A stretch of 64,000 nt of DNA from CAITWD01 sp963842065 (GCA_963842065.1 CAWJEW010000002.1:535438-599437); one strand, 5' to 3'; counted from the stretch's first letter, positions 21,519 through 30,585 are shown. Notes: generated from the sequence alone by a model not told the origin. Numbers and translations: made by a program.

Positions 21519-22613
21519 ATGGTCCGCCATGTGTACGTGCACCTGCCGTTCTGCGCGTCACGGTGCGGGTATTGCGGCTTCGTCGTTGAGGTGGGCGCCC
21601 TGGAGCGTCGCGACGCGTACCTCGCCGCGCTGCGCACCGAGCTCGCAGCCGAGCGATGGCGGATCGGCGCCCTGGAGACGGTCTATCTCGGCGGCGGGAC
21701 GCCCACGCTGATGCGCCCCCGCCGGATCGCCGAGCTGCTGGGGGACCTTGCACCGTCGTTGGGCGACGGGGCGGAGGTGTCGATCGAGGCCAACCCCGAG
21801 ACGGTCGACCGGGCCGCCTTCGACCGGCTGTGCCGGGCGGGCATCACGCGCGTGTCGATCGGCGCGCAGTCCTTCCAGCCGGAGCTGCTGCGATCGCTCG
21901 ACCGGCGCGCGAGTGCCGACCAGGTCCGCCGGGCGGTCGCCTGCGCCCAAGAGGCCGGCTTCCGGTCGGTCAGCGTCGATCTGTTGTTCGGCGTCCCCGG
22001 GCAGACCACCGCGCAGTTGGCGGCGGACATGGGCGAGGTGCTGGCGCTCGGGGTCGACCACATCTCCTGGTACGAGCTCGAGATCAAGCCTGACACGGCG
22101 CTCGCCCGGATGGGTGCCCGGCTCCCGGATGAGGACTGGGCCGCGGACGCGTACGAGTCGATCGTCGCACGGCTCGAATCCGCCGGGTACCGTTGGTACG
22201 AGACGGCCAATTTCGCGCGGCCGGGTCACGAGTGCCGGCACAGCCTGGCCTACTGGTCGGCGCGCGACTATCTCGGTGTGGGCGTCGGGGCCGTGAGCAC
22301 CGTCGGGGACACCCGCTGGCGCAACAGCACCGGGCTGGCGGCCTACATGGGCGAGGTCGCGGCGCACGGCGTGCCGGCGCGGACGACCGAGACGCTCGAT
22401 GCGGTGACCCGGCGCCGGGAGCGCTGGATGCTGGGCCTGCGCCTGGATCGGCCGCTGGACATCGAGTGGGCCGGTCCGCCAGACCATCCCGAAGGGCTCG
22501 TCCGGCTTGAGGCCGGCGGCCTGCTCGAGGCGGCGGCCGGCCGGGTCGTGCTGACGCGCCGTGGCCGCTTTGTCCAGAATGCGGTACTGCACGAACTCAT
22601 GGAGTACGCATGA
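21519..22613 (+). CDS. hemW: radical SAM heme chaperone HemW
   Basis: The 364-residue product begins VYVHLPFCASRCGYCGF, giving the CxxxCxxC radical-SAM cluster ligands. YLGGGTPT, SIEANPETVD and TRVSIGAQSF follow in order, then a C-terminal HemN_C-like winged region. The position between lepA and hrcA and the missing extra N-terminal residues of true HemN point to HemW, which delivers heme to respiratory enzymes rather than oxidising coproporphyrinogen. The ATG is five bases after lepA and the stop overlaps hrcA by four bases. Confidence 0.93.
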   Translation: MVRHVYVHLPFCASRCGYCGFVVEVGALERRDAYLAALRTELAAERWRIGALETVYLGGGTPTLMRPRRIAELLGDLAPSLGDGAEVSIEANPETVDRAAFDRLCRAGITRVSIGAQSFQPELLRSLDRRASADQVRRAVACAQEAGFRSVSVDLLFGVPGQTTAQLAADMGEVLALGVDHISWYELEIKPDTALARMGARLPDEDWAADAYESIVARLESAGYRWYETANFARPGHECRHSLAYWSARDYLGVGVGAVSTVGDTRWRNSTGLAAYMGEVAAHGVPARTTETLDAVTRRRERWMLGLRLDRPLDIEWAGPPDHPEGLVRLEAGGLLEAAAGRVVLTRRGRFVQNAVLHELMEYA

Positions 22614-23683
22614 CCACCTCTCCCGGATCCGGGCCCGGCGGCCCGCTGCCCGAGCTCAGCCCACGTCAGGAGCAGATCCTCGGTGCTGTCGTCGAGCGCT
22701 TCATCGCGAGCGGCACGCCGGTCGGCAGCCGCCACATCGCCGGCACGCACGGGATCGACTTCGCGCCGTCGACGGTGCGCTACGAGCTCGCGCGGCTGGA
22801 GGAGCTCGGCTGTCTCGGTCATCCGCACACCTCGGCCGGTCGCGTGCCGACCGATCGCGGGTACCGCTACTACGTCGACCGCCTGGTCCCGCGCGGCGGC
22901 GGCGCGGTCATTCCGGCCGACGCGCTCGCGACGGCGGTCGACCTGCGCGAGATGCGCACCGAGGTGGAGGGCGCCCTGCAACGGCTGGCCGACGCGATCT
23001 CCGAGCTGACCTCGCTGCTGGGCGTCGTGACCGCACCTGTGACCCGGATCGCGACCATCCGTCATGTCGAGGTGCTCCTGCTGCAGCCGCAACTGGTGAC
23101 CGTCGTCGTGATCACGTCAACCGGATCGGTGAGCACACGCATCATCGCCTTCGAGCGACCGGTCGACCCTGGCCTCGTCGATTGGGCGAAGGCGGTATTC
23201 AACGAGCGTCTGTCCGGGATCGGCGTCGGCGCACGCACGCTCGATGCCCGTTTGAGCGATACCAGCCTCAGCGTCCGCGAGCACGAATTCCTCGACGCCC
23301 TCAGCCCCGCCCTGTCCGAGATGGCCGAGGAAACCTCGGACCATCTGTTTGTCGGGGGGCGGGCCCGGTTCGTCGCCGAATCGCGCCAGGACCTCGCGGC
23401 GATCGGCGCGCTGATGGAGCAGCTTGAAGAGCGGTATACGCTTCTGGCCCTGCTGCGCCGCGCAATGTCGCGCAACGAGGTGTACCTGCACATCGGCAGC
23501 GAACTGTCCGAGCCCGGGTTGCAGGGGCTGTCCATGGTCGCAGCCAACTATGGGGTCGCACGCGGCAACCTCGGCACGATCTCGCTGTTCGGCCCGACGC
23601 GGATGGACTACCGCCTGGCCATGTCCACCGTTCGTGAGGCCGCCGCGGTGTTCTCGCGCTATTTGGAAGGGGTCTACGAATAG
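22610..23683 (+). CDS. hrcA: heat-inducible transcription repressor HrcA
   Basis: A 357-residue protein with the HrcA winged helix: LSPRQEQILGAVVERFIASGTPVGSRHIA, then STVRYELARLEELGCLGHPHTSAGRVPTDRGYRYYVD. A GAF-like effector domain follows, and a closing DYRLAMSTVREAAAVFSRYLEGVYE typical of the family. HrcA represses class I heat-shock genes through CIRCE elements with GroEL help. I found no CIRCE sequence before dnaJ or elsewhere in the window, so its targets are probably groESL elsewhere. It overlaps hemW by ATGA. Confidence 0.95.
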   Translation: MTTSPGSGPGGPLPELSPRQEQILGAVVERFIASGTPVGSRHIAGTHGIDFAPSTVRYELARLEELGCLGHPHTSAGRVPTDRGYRYYVDRLVPRGGGAVIPADALATAVDLREMRTEVEGALQRLADAISELTSLLGVVTAPVTRIATIRHVEVLLLQPQLVTVVVITSTGSVSTRIIAFERPVDPGLVDWAKAVFNERLSGIGVGARTLDARLSDTSLSVREHEFLDALSPALSEMAEETSDHLFVGGRARFVAESRQDLAAIGALMEQLEERYTLLALLRRAMSRNEVYLHIGSELSEPGLQGLSMVAANYGVARGNLGTISLFGPTRMDYRLAMSTVREAAAVFSRYLEGVYE

Positions 23684-23745
23684 ACGATCGCTACGAAATC
23701 CTGGAGGTCTGGCGTCGCCCGCTGCGCGGTGAGCCGAACGCCGCC

Positions 23746-24345
23746 GTGCGGGTGCTTGCCAAGGTCGAAGCCGGCGCGGTCGGGCCGGAGGAGTACGCGG
23801 TGGGGATCACCACGCTTCCGGAGGCGCAGCTTGCGCCGATGCTCGACGAGGCCGACCTGTTCACGGGTCTGAGCTTCGCCGAAGCGCACTGGGTCGCGGC
23901 GGTCATCGCCAGCGCCGCCGATCACGTCGGCGACGCCGAGGACCTGCTGTTCGACCTGCGGGTACCGGTGGATCTCACCTGGCGGGATATCGAGCTCGCC
24001 TCCGAGGTGATCGAGCCGGGAGGGGTGCGCTCCGCGGCATTGATGCCGTGGCGCCCGGAGTCCGGCCAGACGCCCGCGGGCCAGTATGCGATCGCGACCT
24101 ACACGCTCGACTGCGGGCATCAGGCCGTGGAGCTGTTGCGCCAGGATCCCGACGCCGCCCCGTTCTGGATCGAGGAAGGCGCCGTCGACCACCTGGTGGC
24201 CCGCGACGCGCGCAGCCTGTCGCGGTTGCTGCTGAGCGCCCCGAGCCTCGACGAGGCCCACGCGCTGATCGAGCAGGCCCAGGCAAACCTGGCAACGCAT
24301 CCGGACGGCGACGAGGACGAGCAGGAGGACGAGGACGACGCCTGA
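23746..24345 (+). CDS. hypothetical acidic protein between hrcA and dnaJ
   Basis: GTG 23746 gives 199 residues: cytosolic, strongly acidic, ending in an Asp/Glu tail. It is mixed alpha/beta with FTGLSFAEAHWVAAVIASAADHV and TYTLDCGHQAVELL segments. No family recognised. The frame also reads sensibly upstream to the hrcA stop (DDRYEILEVWRRPLRGEPN), which looks like the natural N-terminus, but there is no ATG, GTG or TTG there, only an ATA overlapping the hrcA stop. The true start is therefore unclear. Position suggests cotranscription with hrcA and dnaJ. Confidence 0.7.
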   Translation: MRVLAKVEAGAVGPEEYAVGITTLPEAQLAPMLDEADLFTGLSFAEAHWVAAVIASAADHVGDAEDLLFDLRVPVDLTWRDIELASEVIEPGGVRSAALMPWRPESGQTPAGQYAIATYTLDCGHQAVELLRQDPDAAPFWIEEGAVDHLVARDARSLSRLLLSAPSLDEAHALIEQAQANLATHPDGDEDEQEDEDDA

Positions 24346-24395
24346 GGGCCCCCCGGGGGCGTCGGCGCGGCGGCTGCTAGGCTGAGCGGAGCCGA

Positions 24396-25514
24396 ATGAC
24401 CGATCAGACGCGTGATTATTATGAGGTGCTCGGCGTTCGCCGCGACGCGGACAACGACGAGATCAAGAAGGCATTTCGCCGGCGCGCGCGGGAGTTGCAC
24501 CCGGACGTCAACCCGGACGATGCCGGCGCCGAGGCGCGCTTCAAGGAGGCCGCCGAGGCCTACGAGGTGCTCTCAAACACCGAGACGCGCCAGACGTACG
24601 ATCGCTTCGGCCACGAGGGGCTCTCCAACCGGACCGGTGCGACCAACTTCAACGACTTCGCGTCGTTCCAGGATCTGTTCGACGCGGTCTTTGGCGGGGA
24701 CATGTTCGGACGGGGCCACGCCACGCCGGGGCAGGGCGAGGACCTCGGCATCCAGGTCGAGGTGAGCTTCGTCGAGTCGGCGACCGGCGTGGACCGCGAG
24801 CTGGAGTTCGACGGGATCGACACCTGCGAGCACTGCGAGGGACGCGGGTATCCGGCCGGCACCGAAATCGACCCGTGCGTGACGTGCGCCGGTCAGGGCC
24901 AGGTGCGTCAGGTCAGCCGCGGGCCGTTCGGACAGTTCGTCCGGGCGCAGGTCTGCCCGGCCTGCCGCGGCGTCGGCAAGATCCCGCGCGAGACGTGCCC
25001 GACCTGTCGCGGCGAGGGCCGCACGCGTGCGCACCGCACGGTGACCGTCAACGTCCCCGCCGGAATCTCCACCGGCCAGCAGATCCGTGTCAGCGGGGGC
25101 GGTCACGCCGGCGCCCGCGGCGGGCGCGCGGGGGACCTGTACGTCGAGGTGCGCGTCGCCGACGACGAGCGCTTCTGGCGCGATGGGCTGGACATCATCA
25201 GCCGGATCGAGATCCCCGTCACGGACGCGATGCTGGGCACCACCGCGACCGTCCCGACGGTGCAGGGCGAGGAAACCGTCGAGCTGCATGCCGGGACGCA
25301 GTCGGGCGAGCAGATCGTGTTGCGGGGCAAGGGGTTTCCCGCGGTGCAGGGCCGCGGACGCGGCCATCACCGCGTCGTCGTCGAGGTCAAGGTGCCGCGC
25401 GTCGAAAGCGAGGAGGCCCGCCAGGCGGTGGCCAAGCTCGCCGAGGTCTTGGACGATCGGGACTACCGGCAGGATGAAGGCTTCTTCGACCGGCTCCGCC
25501 ACGCCTTCCGCTGA
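24396..25514 (+). CDS. dnaJ: chaperone DnaJ (Hsp40)
   Basis: The 372-residue product has a J domain (residues 1-70, HPD at 35-37), a short Gly/Phe segment (NDFASFQDLFDAVFGGDMFG), four CxxCxGxG zinc motifs between about residues 144 and 207, and the two beta-barrel substrate-binding domains. It stimulates DnaK ATPase and delivers unfolded clients. ATG 24396 follows GCGGAG. The gene ends inside the first codons of prmA (41-base overlap), a layout often seen for dnaJ-prmA-rsmE. All domains are intact. Confidence 0.97.
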   Translation: MTDQTRDYYEVLGVRRDADNDEIKKAFRRRARELHPDVNPDDAGAEARFKEAAEAYEVLSNTETRQTYDRFGHEGLSNRTGATNFNDFASFQDLFDAVFGGDMFGRGHATPGQGEDLGIQVEVSFVESATGVDRELEFDGIDTCEHCEGRGYPAGTEIDPCVTCAGQGQVRQVSRGPFGQFVRAQVCPACRGVGKIPRETCPTCRGEGRTRAHRTVTVNVPAGISTGQQIRVSGGGHAGARGGRAGDLYVEVRVADDERFWRDGLDIISRIEIPVTDAMLGTTATVPTVQGEETVELHAGTQSGEQIVLRGKGFPAVQGRGRGHHRVVVEVKVPRVESEEARQAVAKLAEVLDDRDYRQDEGFFDRLRHAFR

Positions 25515-26329
25515 GCTCGTCCGGCTGAGCGTCGTCGTGCCTGCGGCGCAGGCGGAGATGACGCTTGCTGCGGCGTGCGCGGTGCTCGGCACCGGCTGCC
25601 GGGAGACGCCGCTGGACGATGAGCGAATCCGCCTGGAGTTCTGGGTGGCGTCCGCACGCGCCGACCGTGCGGCCGCCCGGCTCGGCGCGCTGTTGGCACC
25701 GATCGGGCATACGGAACTCGCGCGGGTCGATGAGGATCCCGGCTGGCAGACGGCCATGCGCGAGTTCCATCAGCCGGTCGAGGTGGCGGGACGCATTCGG
25801 GTCCGCCCATCGTGGCATGGACCTCACGGCGACGCCGTGGATGTCGTCATCGATCCGGCGATGGCGTTCGGGACCGGGCAGCACGACACGACCCGTGGCT
25901 GCCTGGAGCTGCTGTTGGCGCTGGCGCCGGGGCCGCTGGTCGACATCGGATGCGGGTCCGGCGTGCTTGCCATCGCCGCGGCGAAACTGGGGTTCGCCCC
26001 GGTCTGGGCCTGGGACCGGGATCCGCTGGCCGTCGCGGCGACCGTCGCCAACGCGCGGGTCAACGGGGTCGGGCTGGCCGTCGGGCTGCGCAACGCGCTC
26101 GAGGCGCCGCTGCCGGCGCGCCGAGGTCATCCTCGCCAACCTCACCGCCGGCATCCTCACCGCGCTTGCGGTACGCATCGCCGAACATCCGCCGCGCGCG
26201 GCGATCCTGAGCGGGATGCGACCGCACGAGATCGACCCCGTCTGCCGGGCCTGGGCGGTGACTGGGCTGGTGCCGTCCGACCGGCGCATGGGGGCCGAAT
26301 GGGGGAGCGTGCTCCTGAGGAGCCCGTGA
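25474..26329 (+). pseudogene. prmA: ribosomal protein L11 methyltransferase, frame broken by one extra base
   Basis: The first part, from ATG 25474, encodes a PrmA N-terminal domain and the SAM site DIGCGSGVLAIAAAKLG, preceded by MAFGTGQHDTTRGCLELL. After NALEAPLPA at about 26118 this frame turns into arginine/histidine-rich nonsense. One base further on, the sequence resumes as AEVILANLTAGILTAL and runs to a normal C-terminus at 26329. Dropping one C at about 26119 restores a continuous protein of about 284 residues. PrmA trimethylates L11. The stop overlaps the rsmE start (GTGA). Because everything else is intact, a sequence error is more likely than true loss. Confidence 0.85.
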
Positions 26330-27111
26330 GCCATACGTTTCGGTACCTGCTCGATCATGAGCCCGAGGCGCGGCGAACGCGTGACCCTGCCAGCGGCCGA
26401 TGCCCATCACCTCACCCGCGTCGTGCGTCGCGGGGTCGGCGACGGGGTTGAGGTCATCGCCCCCGGCGGCGCAATCTGGCCGGCGACCCTTGTCGAGGCC
26501 GGGGAGCAGGCAGTGCTGGAGCTTGCCGGCGCGCCCGCGCGCGCCGCGCGACGGGCGCCCGTGACGCTGTATGTGGGGATGTGCGAGTGGGGGCGGCTCG
26601 ACGTCGGCCGTCGAGAAATGCACCGAGCTCGGGGTCGAACGGATCGTGATCTTCGCCGGGCACCGCTCGCAGCGCGTTCCGACGCCGGCCGCGTGGGCGC
26701 GCAGACGCGAGCGGCTGATCCGGGTCGCACAGGCGGCCGCACGCCAGTCCGGTCAGGGCGGGCTGCCTGAGATCGAGGGCGTCTGGACGACCTGCGGCGG
26801 TCTGCGCCGCGCTCGGCGGTCGGCGCGCGCTCGTGCTCGATCGGGACGCGACGACCCCGCTGAGCCGTGCGCTCGCGAGGGTGCGCCAAGGGCGCGCCGC
26901 TGGTGCTCGTCGTCGGCCCGGACGGCGGCCTCACCGGGCACGAGGTCGATGAGCTGCGTGCCGCCGGGCGCCGAGGTGTGTCACCTTGGAGACACAACGC
27001 TGCGTGCGGAGACGGCGGCGATCGTGGCCGCCAGCATCGCCCTGGCTGCGACCGGGCTACCTCGAGCGCAGGCGGCGCGTGACATCGACCCATGGAGAGA
27101 CGAACGGATGA
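26326..27111 (+). pseudogene. rsmE: 16S rRNA m3U1498 methyltransferase, reading frame shifted six times
   Basis: Conserved RsmE pieces appear in order across all three forward frames: HTFRYLL, then GERVTLPAADAHHLTRV and VTLYVGMCEWGRLD, then AVEKCTELGVERIVIF, then LVLDRDATTPLS, then LVLVVGPDGGLTGHEVDEL, then HLGDTTLRAETAAIVAASIALA, then GYLERRRR ending at a TGA that overlaps the HIT start by ATGA. Each transition is explained by one extra base, near 26367, 26604, 26790, 26893, 26969 and 27056. Removing all six gives about 259 residues, normal for RsmE, which methylates U1498 of 16S rRNA. The GTG start overlaps the prmA stop. Either heavily damaged by insertions or, more likely, a stretch of poor consensus sequence. 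Confidence 0.85.
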
Positions 27112-27449
27112 GCGAGTGCATCTTCTGCGGCATCGTCGCCGGCGACATCCCCGCCGAGATCACCCATCAGGACGATCACTTCGTCGCGTTTCGCGACATC
27201 GCCCCCAAGGCACCCGTGCACGTGGTCATCGTCCCGCGCCGGCACGTGCCCTCGTTCTCGGCGGTCGGGGAGCTGTCCGAGCTTGAGCGCGCGCAGATGA
27301 CGGTGTTCCTGGCCGAGGTCGCGGATCAGGCGGGCCTCGTCGACGGGGGCTACCGCGTCGTCACGAACCATGGCCCGAACAGCCGACAGTCGGTGTTTCA
27401 TTTGCATTGGCACATCCTCGGAGGTGCGCTCTTGTCGGACTCGATGTAG
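27108..27449 (+). CDS. HIT-family nucleotide hydrolase (HINT-like)
   Basis: A 113-residue protein starting SECIFCGIVAGDIPAEI, with ITHQDDHFVAFRDIAPKAPVHVVIVPRRH and the catalytic triad motif HLHWHILGG near the C-terminus. HINT proteins hydrolyse nucleoside phosphoramidates and acyl-adenylates; the cellular substrate is not known. ATG 27108 is preceded by a purine-rich GAGAGACGAACGG. The frame is open far upstream only because it coincides with one of the shifted rsmE pieces. It lies between rsmE and phoH as in many bacteria. Confidence 0.93.
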   Translation: MSECIFCGIVAGDIPAEITHQDDHFVAFRDIAPKAPVHVVIVPRRHVPSFSAVGELSELERAQMTVFLAEVADQAGLVDGGYRVVTNHGPNSRQSVFHLHWHILGGALLSDSM

Positions 27450-27458
27450 GCGGCGCTG

Positions 27459-28412
27459 ATGTCACAGCGAACGATCGAGGTGGCCGATCCGGTCGCCGTG
27501 GAGTTGGCGGGCGAGCAGGACCGCGTCCTGCGGGAGCTCGAGGAGCGGCTCGAACTCACGATCTCCATGCGCGGCAACCGGGTGCTACTCAACGGCGACG
27601 AGGACTCCGTCGAAGCCGCCGTGGAGATCATCGACGAGCTGTCAGGGATGGTCGGACGGGGGATGCCGGTCGATGCCAACACCGTCGAGGCGCTGGCGAA
27701 TGCGGCGGTCGTGCGCCAGCCGGTGGGCACCATGCTCGAAGACGTCGTTTGGCGGCACCGCCAGCGCACCATCACCGCGCGCACCCTCGGGCAAAAGCGC
27801 TATGTCGACGCGATCCGCAACCACACCATCAGCTTCGGCATTGGGCCGGCCGGGACGGGGAAGACCTACCTGGCCGTCGCGCTCGCGGTCGCGGCGCTGT
27901 CGCGACGCGAGGTGGGGCGGATCATCCTGACCCGGCCCGCGGTCGAAGCGGGCGAGCGGCTCGGGTTCCTGCCGGGCGATCTGGCTGCCAAGGTCGATCC
28001 ATACCTGCGGCCGCTGTTCGATGCGCTGCAGGACATGCTCGACGCGGAGCGGGTCGAGACGTTGGTGACCCGCGGGCAGATCGAGATCGCGCCGCTGGCG
28101 TTCATGCGCGGCCGCACGCTCAACGACAGCTTCATCATCCTCGACGAGGCCCAGAACACGACCCCCGAGCAGATGCGCATGTTCCTGACCCGGCTCGGCT
28201 TCGGCTCGACGATGGTGGTGACCGGCGACGTCACGCAGGTCGACCTCCCGCGCGATCGTGGCTCGGGGCTGATCACCGTCAGGCGGATCCTCGAGGGCAC
28301 GCCGGACATCGCGTTCGTCACGCTCGATCGCCACGACGTCGTGCGGCACCGGCTGGTCCAGCGCATCGTCGACGCCTACGCCGCCATCGACGACGCACCG
28401 GAGCGCAGGTGA
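27459..28412 (+). CDS. phoH: PhoH-like ATPase
   Basis: The 317-residue product has an N-terminal KH-like region (LELTISMRGNRVLLNGDEDSVEAA), then the PhoH P-loop domain with Walker A GPAGTGKT at residues 129-136 and Walker B FIILDEAQN at about 225-233. The family is linked to RNA metabolism and ribosome maturation together with YbeY, its immediate downstream neighbour here. The stop overlaps the ybeY GTG start (GTGA). Intact and typical in length. Confidence 0.95.
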   Translation: MSQRTIEVADPVAVELAGEQDRVLRELEERLELTISMRGNRVLLNGDEDSVEAAVEIIDELSGMVGRGMPVDANTVEALANAAVVRQPVGTMLEDVVWRHRQRTITARTLGQKRYVDAIRNHTISFGIGPAGTGKTYLAVALAVAALSRREVGRIILTRPAVEAGERLGFLPGDLAAKVDPYLRPLFDALQDMLDAERVETLVTRGQIEIAPLAFMRGRTLNDSFIILDEAQNTTPEQMRMFLTRLGFGSTMVVTGDVTQVDLPRDRGSGLITVRRILEGTPDIAFVTLDRHDVVRHRLVQRIVDAYAAIDDAPERR

Positions 28413-28822
28413 TCGAGATCGAGGCCCAGGCCCCGCCGAAGATCACCGCGCGGCTGGTCGAGGTGCTGGAGTTCGCCTGCGCGGAGCTCGCGATCACGCG
28501 CGCGTCGCTTGGGCTGATCGTCGTGGGACCGGACGAGATGGCCAGGATCAACGGCACGCATCGCGACACGCCGGTCCCGACGGACGTGCTGTCGTTTCCG
28601 GTTGACGGTCCCGATGTCGTCGCCGGCTGGCCGGAGCACGGGCCGCCGCCGGAGCTCGGCGACATCGTCATCTGCCCGGAGGCCGCCGAGGAGCCGCTCG
28701 AGACGCTCGCGGTCCACGGGCTGCTGCACCTGCTGGGCCACGACCACGAGACCGATGCCGGCGAGATGCTCGCTCTGCAGGACGATCTGATGGATCGCTA
28801 TGCCGACCGCGAGGCGGCATGA
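28409..28822 (+). CDS. ybeY: endoribonuclease YbeY
   Basis: From GTG 28409 the product has 137 residues with TDVLSFPVDG and the metal-binding signature HGLLHLLGHDHETDAGEM (three His ligands) that defines YbeY. It takes part in 16S rRNA 3'-end maturation and 70S quality control. It is coupled by four-base overlaps to phoH upstream and to the kinase/phosphatase fusion downstream, in the canonical phoH-ybeY-dgk-era order. Confidence 0.95.
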   Translation: MIEIEAQAPPKITARLVEVLEFACAELAITRASLGLIVVGPDEMARINGTHRDTPVPTDVLSFPVDGPDVVAGWPEHGPPPELGDIVICPEAAEEPLETLAVHGLLHLLGHDHETDAGEMLALQDDLMDRYADREAA

Positions 28823-29631
28823 GCCCCGCCACCGGACACAAAAAGCCCGGGGCGCCGAACCCGGGGGCCCCGCCGCGCGCGGCGTCACCGTTGCGACGCT
28901 TCCGGCACGACAGTGCCCTGCCCGCGCAGGGCTCGCTGCGCTGGTCGTTCACGTGGGCGTTCGCGGGCATCGTCTGGGCGATCCGCACGCAGCGGAACAT
29001 GCAGCTGCACATCGCCGCGGTGGCGATCGTGCTCGTCTTGGGCCTCGCGCTCGACCTTTCGCGGCTGGAGTTCGTCGCGGTCATCGCCGCGATCAGCCTT
29101 GTGCTCGTTGCCGAGATGTTCAACACCGCCATCGAAGCCGCAATGGATGCGGTCATCACCGACTACCACCCGCTGGTGAAGGTCGCCAAGGATGTCGCCG
29201 CCGGCGCGGTCCTGATCGCCGTCGTCAACGCCGTCGCGACCGCATATCTGGTCTTCTACTCGCACATCTCCGATCCGCACCACGAGCTCAGCACGAGTCT
29301 GCATGGCGCCCCGACGCTCCTGGTGGCGGGCGCGGTGCTGTTGACCCTCGTGGTCGTGCTGGCGATCAAGGCGGCCTCCGGTCAGGGCATGCCGTTGCGC
29401 GGGGGCCTGCCCTCGGGCCACGCCGCGGTCGCCTTCGCCGGCTGGACCGCGATCACGATCATCGCCGACCCGTTCGCCCACGCGGGACTGGTCTCGATGC
29501 TGGCCTTTCTGATGGCGCTGCTGGTCGCCCAGTCGCGGGTCGAGGCAGGGATCCACTCCGCGGTGGAAGTCATGGCCGGCGCGTTCATCGGGACGGGGCT
29601 GACGATCATCGTGTTCCAGCTCTGGGGCTGA
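28819..29631 (+). CDS. diacylglycerol/undecaprenol kinase fused to a PAP2 phosphatase
   Basis: The 270-residue membrane protein has two parts. Residues about 40-150 are a DgkA-type kinase with three membrane helices and the signature EMFNTAIEAAMDAV. Residues about 165-270 are a PAP2 phosphatase domain with RGGLPSGHAAVAFA and the SRVEAGIHSAVEV motif holding the catalytic His. The first PAP2 motif (KxxxxxxRP) is only partly present. Kinase and phosphatase acting on undecaprenol or its phosphate in one chain suggest control of the carrier-lipid pool, next to murJ and cell-wall functions. The fusion is known in some Gram-positive-type genomes but is less common than separate genes. ATGA overlap with ybeY. 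Confidence 0.9.
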   Translation: MSPATGHKKPGAPNPGAPPRAASPLRRFRHDSALPAQGSLRWSFTWAFAGIVWAIRTQRNMQLHIAAVAIVLVLGLALDLSRLEFVAVIAAISLVLVAEMFNTAIEAAMDAVITDYHPLVKVAKDVAAGAVLIAVVNAVATAYLVFYSHISDPHHELSTSLHGAPTLLVAGAVLLTLVVVLAIKAASGQGMPLRGGLPSGHAAVAFAGWTAITIIADPFAHAGLVSMLAFLMALLVAQSRVEAGIHSAVEVMAGAFIGTGLTIIVFQLWG

Positions 29632-29691
29632 GCGTCGGCGATCGGTAGCCTGGCCACGCGCGACGCGTCCAACGAGCTCGGAGATCCACGG

Positions 29692-30585
29692 GTGGAACCC
29701 ACAACCTCGTACCGGTCGGGGCTGGTCGCGCTGGCGGGCCGGCCCAACGTCGGCAAGTCGACGCTGGCGAACGCGCTGGCCGGGTCGCACGTGGCGGCGG
29801 TTTCGCCGCGGCCGCAGACGACGCGCCGTCGGATCTCGGCGGTCGTGCACGGTGACGGCTGGCAGGCCGTGCTGCAGGACATCCCGGGCTTCCAGACCCC
29901 GCGCGATGCGCTGACCGAACGCATGCAACGCACCGTGGATCAGACGCTGGCCGACTGCGATGCGGTGATCTTCGTCGTCAACGCGGCCGAGGCGATCGGG
30001 GCCGGCGACCGGTTCATCGCCCAGCGCGTGCGCCAGACCGGGCGACCGACGCTGATCGTCGTCAACAAGACCGACGCCGCCCGTCCGCGGGCGATCGCCC
30101 AGACGATCGCCGCCGCCGCCGATCTCGTGCCCGGCTTCGTGGCGGTACACCCGGTGAGCGCGATCACCGGCGACGGGCTGGCCGCACTGCGGGATGAGCT
30201 GGCGCCGCTGTTGCCCAACGGGCCCGCGTACTTCCCGGCCGAGCAGTCGACCGATCAGACCCCGGACGAGCAGGCCGGCGAACTGATCCGCGAGGCCGCG
30301 CTCCAGCGCCTGCGCGAGGAGGTGCCGCACGCCCTGGCCGTGTCGGTCGAGGAGCTTATTGCCGACCGTGGCAACATCTTCCTGGTGGCGTCGATCCTGG
30401 TCGACCATCAGTCGCAGAAGGGCATCGTGATCGGCAAGGGCGGCCAGATGATCCGCGAGATCGGCGCCGGCGCGCGTCACGCGCTGGCAGAGATCTGGGG
30501 CGTACCGGTGCACCTGGACCTCACGGTCAAGGTGCGGCGTGGCTGGCGTCAGGACGACTCGATGCTGAACCGCCTGGGCTTGTGA
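29692..30585 (+). CDS. era: GTPase Era
   Basis: The 297-residue product has G1 GRPNVGKS at residues 16-23, SPRPQTTRRRI (G2), DIPGFQ (G3) and NKTD (G4). The C-terminal KH domain carries ILVDHQSQKGIVIGKGGQMIREIG. Era binds the 16S rRNA 3' end during 30S assembly. It starts at GTG 29692, about 60 bases after the kinase fusion, and closes the ribosome-maturation block that began at dnaJ. Confidence 0.96.
   Translation: MEPTTSYRSGLVALAGRPNVGKSTLANALAGSHVAAVSPRPQTTRRRISAVVHGDGWQAVLQDIPGFQTPRDALTERMQRTVDQTLADCDAVIFVVNAAEAIGAGDRFIAQRVRQTGRPTLIVVNKTDAARPRAIAQTIAAAADLVPGFVAVHPVSAITGDGLAALRDELAPLLPNGPAYFPAEQSTDQTPDEQAGELIREAALQRLREEVPHALAVSVEELIADRGNIFLVASILVDHQSQKGIVIGKGGQMIREIGAGARHALAEIWGVPVHLDLTVKVRRGWRQDDSMLNRLGL

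Noticed and set aside
24346..24395. CIRCE operator for HrcA before dnaJ
   Set aside because: No TTAGCACTC-N9-GAGTGCTAA-like inverted repeat here or upstream of hrcA.
26326..27111. Programmed +1 frameshifting as the primary reading of the rsmE breaks
   Set aside because: No shared slippery sequence or stop-codon pause is visible at the joins and neighbouring long genes are intact; insertion error is simpler. Kept only as an alternative.
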